From positions 1-6,726 of the forward strand of contig SBBU01000269.1 in NCBI GenBank assembly GCA_005239585.1: a stretch of 6,726 nucleotides of DNA, written 5' to 3'. Below the pieces are notes generated by a model. That model was not told the DNA's origin. It saw only the letters and a list, made by a program, of their open reading frames with translations, and did no database searches. How positions within the stretch are numbered: the first letter of the stretch is position 1; every line of letters starts with the position of its first letter. This document shows, piece by piece, positions 4,689-6,726 of the stretch. This DNA comes from Planctomycetaceae bacterium (GTDB lineage: Bacteria > Planctomycetota > MHYJ01 > SBBU01). The translations under genes were made by a program, and so were the position numbers.

Positions 4689-4997
4689 TTACTTGGTTAG
4701 ATATTGGCTAATTTTATTCAGATGTTCTTTCTTGAACTTGTACACTATGGGAATCGTAGTGCCTTTCTCGATATAGTCTGTCGTTATCAGCGGTCGGCTT
4801 TGCACCACCCCTGCTCTTTTTTCCAGATTGATGAGTGCTGTTACCATATCTCGTTCTGAAAGCTTCGTCAGTTTTTGTATTTCATACTCGCTGCGTTCAC
4901 TTCCGTCAGCAAGAACCTTACCTACGGCTATGCAAGAATCGCTTGCGTAGGGCTTTTTGAAGGCCAGCTCGAGGGGATTAGGTTTCTTATATCGCAT
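4689..4997 (-). CDS. 102 aa winged-helix DNA-binding regulator
   Basis: After a 20-residue lead the sequence fits a winged helix: helix 1 (22-31, CIAVGKVLADG), helix 2 (36-45, SEYEIQKLTK), recognition helix (47-61, SERDMVTALINLEKRAG), then a beta wing (VVQSRPL through IPIVYKFKK, about 64-90) and a final helix (91-101, EHLNKISQYL) that may serve dimerisation. The ATG at 4997 is about 35 bases from a good TATA box, with a palindrome between them. That layout is typical of a self-repressing transcription factor. It lies divergent from the two-membrane-segment protein gene, which it may also control. Assignment is by helix pattern, not by a named family. Confidence 0.75.
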   Translation of the reverse strand: MRYKKPNPLELAFKKPYASDSCIAVGKVLADGSERSEYEIQKLTKLSERDMVTALINLEKRAGVVQSRPLITTDYIEKGTTIPIVYKFKKEHLNKISQYLTK

Positions 4998-5010
4998 AAC
5001 TCACCGAGAT

Positions 5011-5027
5011 CCGATCATCCTGATCGG
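5011..5027 (-). promoter_or_regulatory. Palindromic operator candidate of the winged-helix gene
   Basis: CCGATCA-TCC-TGATCGG is a perfect 7-bp inverted repeat with a 3-base spacer. It sits 14-30 bases before the ATG at 4997, directly downstream of the TATA box, over the expected start of transcription. A dimeric regulator bound here would block RNA polymerase, so autorepression is the simplest reading. Confidence 0.55.
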
Positions 5028-5028
5028 G

Positions 5029-5036
5029 AAATATAA
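5029..5036 (-). promoter_or_regulatory. TATA box of the 102 aa winged-helix gene
   Basis: The minus strand reads GTTATATTTCCC, a good archaeal TATA match, centred about 35 bases before the ATG at 4997. It predicts a leader of under ten bases. Confidence 0.6.
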
Positions 5037-5052
5037 CCTTTCGTTCATATAA

Positions 5053-5074
5053 TGTAAAAAATGGATTTTTTACA
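5053..5074. repeat. Perfect 10-bp inverted repeat, TGTAAAAAAT-GG-ATTTTTTACA
   Basis: Arms 5053-5062 and 5065-5074 match exactly around a GG spacer. It lies upstream of the winged-helix TATA box and about 155 bases before the gene at 5231. As it is between divergent genes and follows no gene end, a protein-binding site or cruciform is more likely than a terminator. Confidence 0.6.
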
Positions 5075-5122
5075 AGATAAAACTTACTATTTTTCAAAAT
5101 TTCCCATTACGATGAAAAAGTT

Positions 5123-5176
5123 GACTAGGAAGAATTGGCAGTTTCTCATCTTCGCACTTTCGGAAACTAGCTAGTC
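5123..5176. other. Nested inverted repeats in the divergent intergenic region
   Basis: Outer arms GACTAG (5123-5128) and CTAGTC (5171-5176) enclose inner arms AGTTTC (5140-5145) and GAAACT (5163-5168). The arms are short and asymmetrically spaced (11 bases on the left, 2 on the right), so a folded RNA or cruciform is possible but weakly supported. The same stretch holds a 20-codon frame (5111-5173, MKKLTRKNWQFLIFALSETS) without a clear promoter. Confidence 0.25.
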
Positions 5177-5198
5177 TTATGACGTTGAAAATTTTCAG

Positions 5199-5206
5199 TA
5201 TTTAAG
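5199..5206 (+). promoter_or_regulatory. TATA box of the two-membrane-segment protein gene
   Basis: TATTTAAG is centred 28 bases before the ATG at 5231 and no Shine-Dalgarno motif follows, as expected for a leaderless archaeal gene. Confidence 0.6.
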
Positions 5207-5230
5207 CTGGTAAAAATCCAATTATTTTTC

Positions 5231-5569
5231 ATGAAGCGTGGAAAGAAACGCATTGGTAATTTACCTAAAATTCGGATTCCTCTTTTTGGATGGAAAATCG
5301 GAGCTAAAAGATTCTTGATCTTCTTTATAGTCATGATAGTGGCACTAGTGGCAGTCTCTCAGGTACTGTACTCCTTCTACATCCAGCTGTACAATGACGG
5401 ACTAATCACTGACGTGCAGACATTATCACTGGGTGGTGCAACACTGGCAGCAGTGATCGGCATTACCATTTTCGTTGGCGTGCGATACATCCTACATCTG
5501 AAAAAAGTTTCTGTCTATTTGTTTTCCGGAAAACCGTTAACTATTTCTGGACTGAAAACAAATAAGTAG
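5231..5569 (+). CDS. 112 aa membrane protein with two transmembrane segments
   Basis: A strongly basic N-terminus (KRGKKRIGNLPKIR) should stay inside the cell. Two hydrophobic segments follow, at about 28-50 (FLIFFIVMIVALVAVSQVLY) and 67-88 (LGGATLAAVIGITIFVGVRYIL), joined by a short acidic loop (NDGLITD). The tail is basic and cytosolic (LKKVSVYLFSGKPLTISGLK). Both ends inside with a small outer loop is the predicted topology. No family is recognised. Small two-segment membrane proteins of this kind are frequent on archaeal plasmids and viruses and may act as holin-like, anchoring or exclusion proteins, but nothing in the sequence picks one. It lies between the divergent winged-helix regulator and the integrase region. 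Confidence 0.75.
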   Translation: MKRGKKRIGNLPKIRIPLFGWKIGAKRFLIFFIVMIVALVAVSQVLYSFYIQLYNDGLITDVQTLSLGGATLAAVIGITIFVGVRYILHLKKVSVYLFSGKPLTISGLKTNK

Positions 5570-5609
5570 AAGGAAAATTTGCTGAGAAAAATCAGTTGTT
5601 CCTATGGGT

Positions 5610-5643
5610 AAGGGCGTCCCGTCCCTCCGGGTCCACTGCCCTT
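5610..5643. other. GC-rich hairpin with tRNA 3'-end-like half; candidate attachment site
   Basis: Outer arms AAGGGC (5610-5615) and GCCCTT (5638-5643) enclose CCCG (5618-5621) and CGGG (5628-5631). The segment TCCCTCCGGGTCCA (5622-5635) resembles the end of a tRNA: T-stem CCCTC, acceptor CGGGTCC and discriminator A. The T-loop TTCRAAT is absent, so this is no complete tRNA. It lies about 130 bases before the integrase, where archaeal integrases often leave a tRNA 3' fragment. It could equally be a terminator for the gene ending at 5569. Confidence 0.35.
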
Positions 5644-5665
5644 TCCTTGTGGAACTTTTGACATA

Positions 5666-5699
5666 TTCCGGCAAAATAATTCGGAAAAATGCGGAAAAG
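5666..5699 (+). repeat. Three short CGG-A-rich direct repeats before the integrase
   Basis: TTCCGGCAAAAT, TTCGGAAAAAT and TGCGGAAAAG follow each other at 10-13 base steps (CGG at 5669, 5682 and 5692). Repeats of helical-turn spacing beside a recombinase gene can be arm-type binding sites or operators. The copies are imperfect and few. Confidence 0.3.
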
Positions 5700-5702
5700 C
5701 GA

Positions 5703-5711
5703 GGTATTTCC
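5703..5711 (+). promoter_or_regulatory. Possible TATA box of the integrase gene
   Basis: GGTATTTCC is centred about 33 bases before an in-frame TTG (5740) and 60 before the ATG (5767). Distance would favour the TTG, as for the leaderless TTG genes at 977 and 4645. The match is weak. Confidence 0.3.
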
Positions 5712-5766
5712 AATGAAAAAACGATAGAGTGGTGGACCTTTGGCATTCAACAATAAAGTGGTAAGC

Positions 5767-6726
5767 ATGAAGTTGAAGATTCAAGAAATCCAGAGAACGA
5801 CTAACGAGTCAGCTATAGAACTGTTCTATCAGGGAATCAGGTCCAAGGCAACAAGGAGAGACTACGAAAGGAGATTGAAACGCGTTCTGTGCGATGTGCT
5901 TTCAGAAATTCTTGAAGGGAGTTTTGAGGAGAGGGCATCCCAGTTTGTGAAGCTTGGAAAGGAAAGGCCTGAGTGGGTACGGGACCTCCTACTGGAACTT
6001 TCAAGGAAACTGCGGGAAAGGACAGAGCTGCCAAAAAATGATCCTGACTATCTTAGCCCTAGCACATTCGGCAACTACTTCAAGCCAGTCAAGAAGCTGT
6101 TTGACATGAACGACGTATCCATCCCTTGGAAGAGAATCTATGCCACGTTTCCCGAGCACGAAACTCTGCTCACATTCACGAGAGGATGGACGAAGTCCGA
6201 GATACAGAGGATGGTGCAGTTTACGTACCACCCAACATCCAGATCAATAATTCTGGTGCTTGCCAGTTCCGGCGTCAGGCTGGGCGGGCTAGATCTAAGC
6301 TGGGGAGACGTCAAACCTGTCTACCGCGTCAACGGCTCGCTGAAACTCGAACCAGAGAAATCAGAACTGGAAAAGGCTGAGGTTGCCTGCTGCGTACTGA
6401 CGGTCTACAGAGGGTCACAGTGGGAATATCCTGCTTTCATTACTCCAGAAACATATCGCGCCCTGATGGACCACAAAGCGGAATGGGTTCGTGAGGTCGG
6501 AAGGCTGCCGAAACCCGAAGAGCCTGTTTTCAAAAAGAGGGGCAGATCAGAACCAGAAAGGATGTCGATTTCGGCGATAAGGACACGAATTGAAAACTCG
6601 GTACGGAGAGCCGGTCTCATGCAATCCGGCGAGAAACTGCGAAGACATGAAGTTCCAACAGTGAACGGGTTTAGAAGATTTTGGAACAAGACATGCAAGG
6701 AAGCGATTCCCAAAGGATCCCCGTTG
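5767..6726 (+). CDS. Tyrosine recombinase/integrase, C-terminus cut off by the window
   Basis: 320 codons are open to the right edge; I translated the frame myself. Residues 1-130 are a helical core-binding domain (SKATRRDYERRLKRVL; later STFGNYFKPVKKLFDMNDVS). The catalytic domain starts near 140 (GWTKSEIQRMV). Residues 163-180 (LVLASSGVRLGGLDLSWG) are the box I region, with R171 as first catalytic arginine. A beta-hairpin region follows (VYRGSQWEYPAFITPETY, about 213-230). Box II is VNGFRRFWNKTCKEA (299-313), giving R303 as second arginine, with Asn300 where HxxR proteins have His. The tyrosine lies beyond the window. Starts possible in frame are TTG 5740, GTG 5758 and ATG 5767; the ATG is used here, with a GTGGT 5 bases before it. 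The protein cuts and joins DNA for integration of an element; the candidate att hairpin lies just upstream. Frames on the other strand are shadows. Confidence 0.85.
   Translation, partial: MKLKIQEIQRTTNESAIELFYQGIRSKATRRDYERRLKRVLCDVLSEILEGSFEERASQFVKLGKERPEWVRDLLLELSRKLRERTELPKNDPDYLSPSTFGNYFKPVKKLFDMNDVSIPWKRIYATFPEHETLLTFTRGWTKSEIQRMVQFTYHPTSRSIILVLASSGVRLGGLDLSWGDVKPVYRVNGSLKLEPEKSELEKAEVACCVLTVYRGSQWEYPAFITPETYRALMDHKAEWVREVGRLPKPEEPVFKKRGRSEPERMSISAIRTRIENSVRRAGLMQSGEKLRRHEVPTVNGFRRFWNKTCKEAIPKGSPL

Noticed and set aside
5537..5784. Minus-strand frames across the integrase upstream region
   Set aside because: They run through the hairpin and repeat region and into the integrase start; no promoter, no motif.
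5815..5829. ATAGAAC-T-GTTCTAT palindrome inside the integrase coding region
   Set aside because: A 7-bp palindrome in coding sequence near the start could be an operator, but there is no second copy and no positional support.
5837..6713. Minus-strand and alternative plus-strand frames inside the integrase
   Set aside because: The integrase frame is continuous for 320 codons with both catalytic arginines in place; the others are shadows.
1..6726. General reassignment of TAG as a sense codon in this genome
   Set aside because: TAG ends the genes at 2625, 4298 and 5567 in positions fitting natural C-termini; only the TAG at 3778 lies inside a frame, so genome-wide recoding is not supported by this window alone.
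1..6726. CRISPR array, insertion sequence, rRNA or complete tRNA
   Set aside because: No regularly spaced identical repeats, no transposase motif, and no full cloverleaf; the tRNA-like piece near 5622-5635 lacks the T-loop and all 5' parts.

Overview
The window reads as archaeal and most likely Nitrososphaerota (Thaumarchaeota). The archaeal signs are AT-rich TATA-like boxes about 25-30 bases ahead of start codons with almost no leader, Shine-Dalgarno motifs only in front of internal cistrons, zinc-ribbon proteins fused to or encoded beside a HerA/DUF87-type ATPase, an IPEFP motif before a C-terminal membrane segment, and an integrase of the archaeal tyrosine-recombinase type. The lineage call is inference from style, not from a marker gene. 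Every gene looks accessory; no housekeeping gene is present.

Left part (1-778, minus strand): a tight four-gene operon of three very small cysteine-rich zinc-finger proteins (39, 58 and 74 aa), followed by an ATPase with its own N-terminal zinc knuckle and a clear Walker A motif. The ATPase runs off the left edge. Junctions are TGATG, ATGA and TAAATG, and each internal start has a good Shine-Dalgarno motif. The first gene (39 aa) is easily missed.

Middle-left (977-2627): a plus-strand gene with the His-Gly and Gly-Cys blocks of a clan CD (caspase/C80-like) cysteine-peptidase fold, transcribed from a leaderless TTG start. It is followed by a convergent small winged-helix regulator, which is divergent from a 130 aa protein with a C-terminal IPEFP plus membrane-anchor signature.

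Middle (2629-4215, minus): a 529-codon frame for a membrane-anchored, cysteine-containing extracellular protein with a C-terminal Ig-like beta-sandwich. It is broken once by an in-frame TAG at 3778-3780. The frame stays open for 213 bases after the TAG before any plausible restart, so this is one gene with a nonsense mutation, a sequencing error or a read-through codon.

Right-middle (4298-5569): a 115 aa protein of unknown function and a 102 aa winged-helix regulator on the minus strand. The regulator has a 7-bp palindrome between TATA box and start, and a perfect 10-bp inverted repeat further upstream. Next comes a plus-strand 112 aa protein with two membrane segments.

Right end (5570-6726): a GC-rich hairpin whose right half resembles a tRNA 3' end (candidate attachment site), short CGG(A/C)AAA repeats, then a tyrosine recombinase cut off by the right edge before its nucleophile tyrosine. 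Its catalytic HxxR box reads NGFR.

Taken together this looks like part of an integrative element or plasmid: integrase with possible att site, small winged-helix regulators with operator-like palindromes, small membrane proteins, a surface protein, a candidate protease-type effector, and a zinc-finger/ATPase operon. Joining these into one working system is inference.
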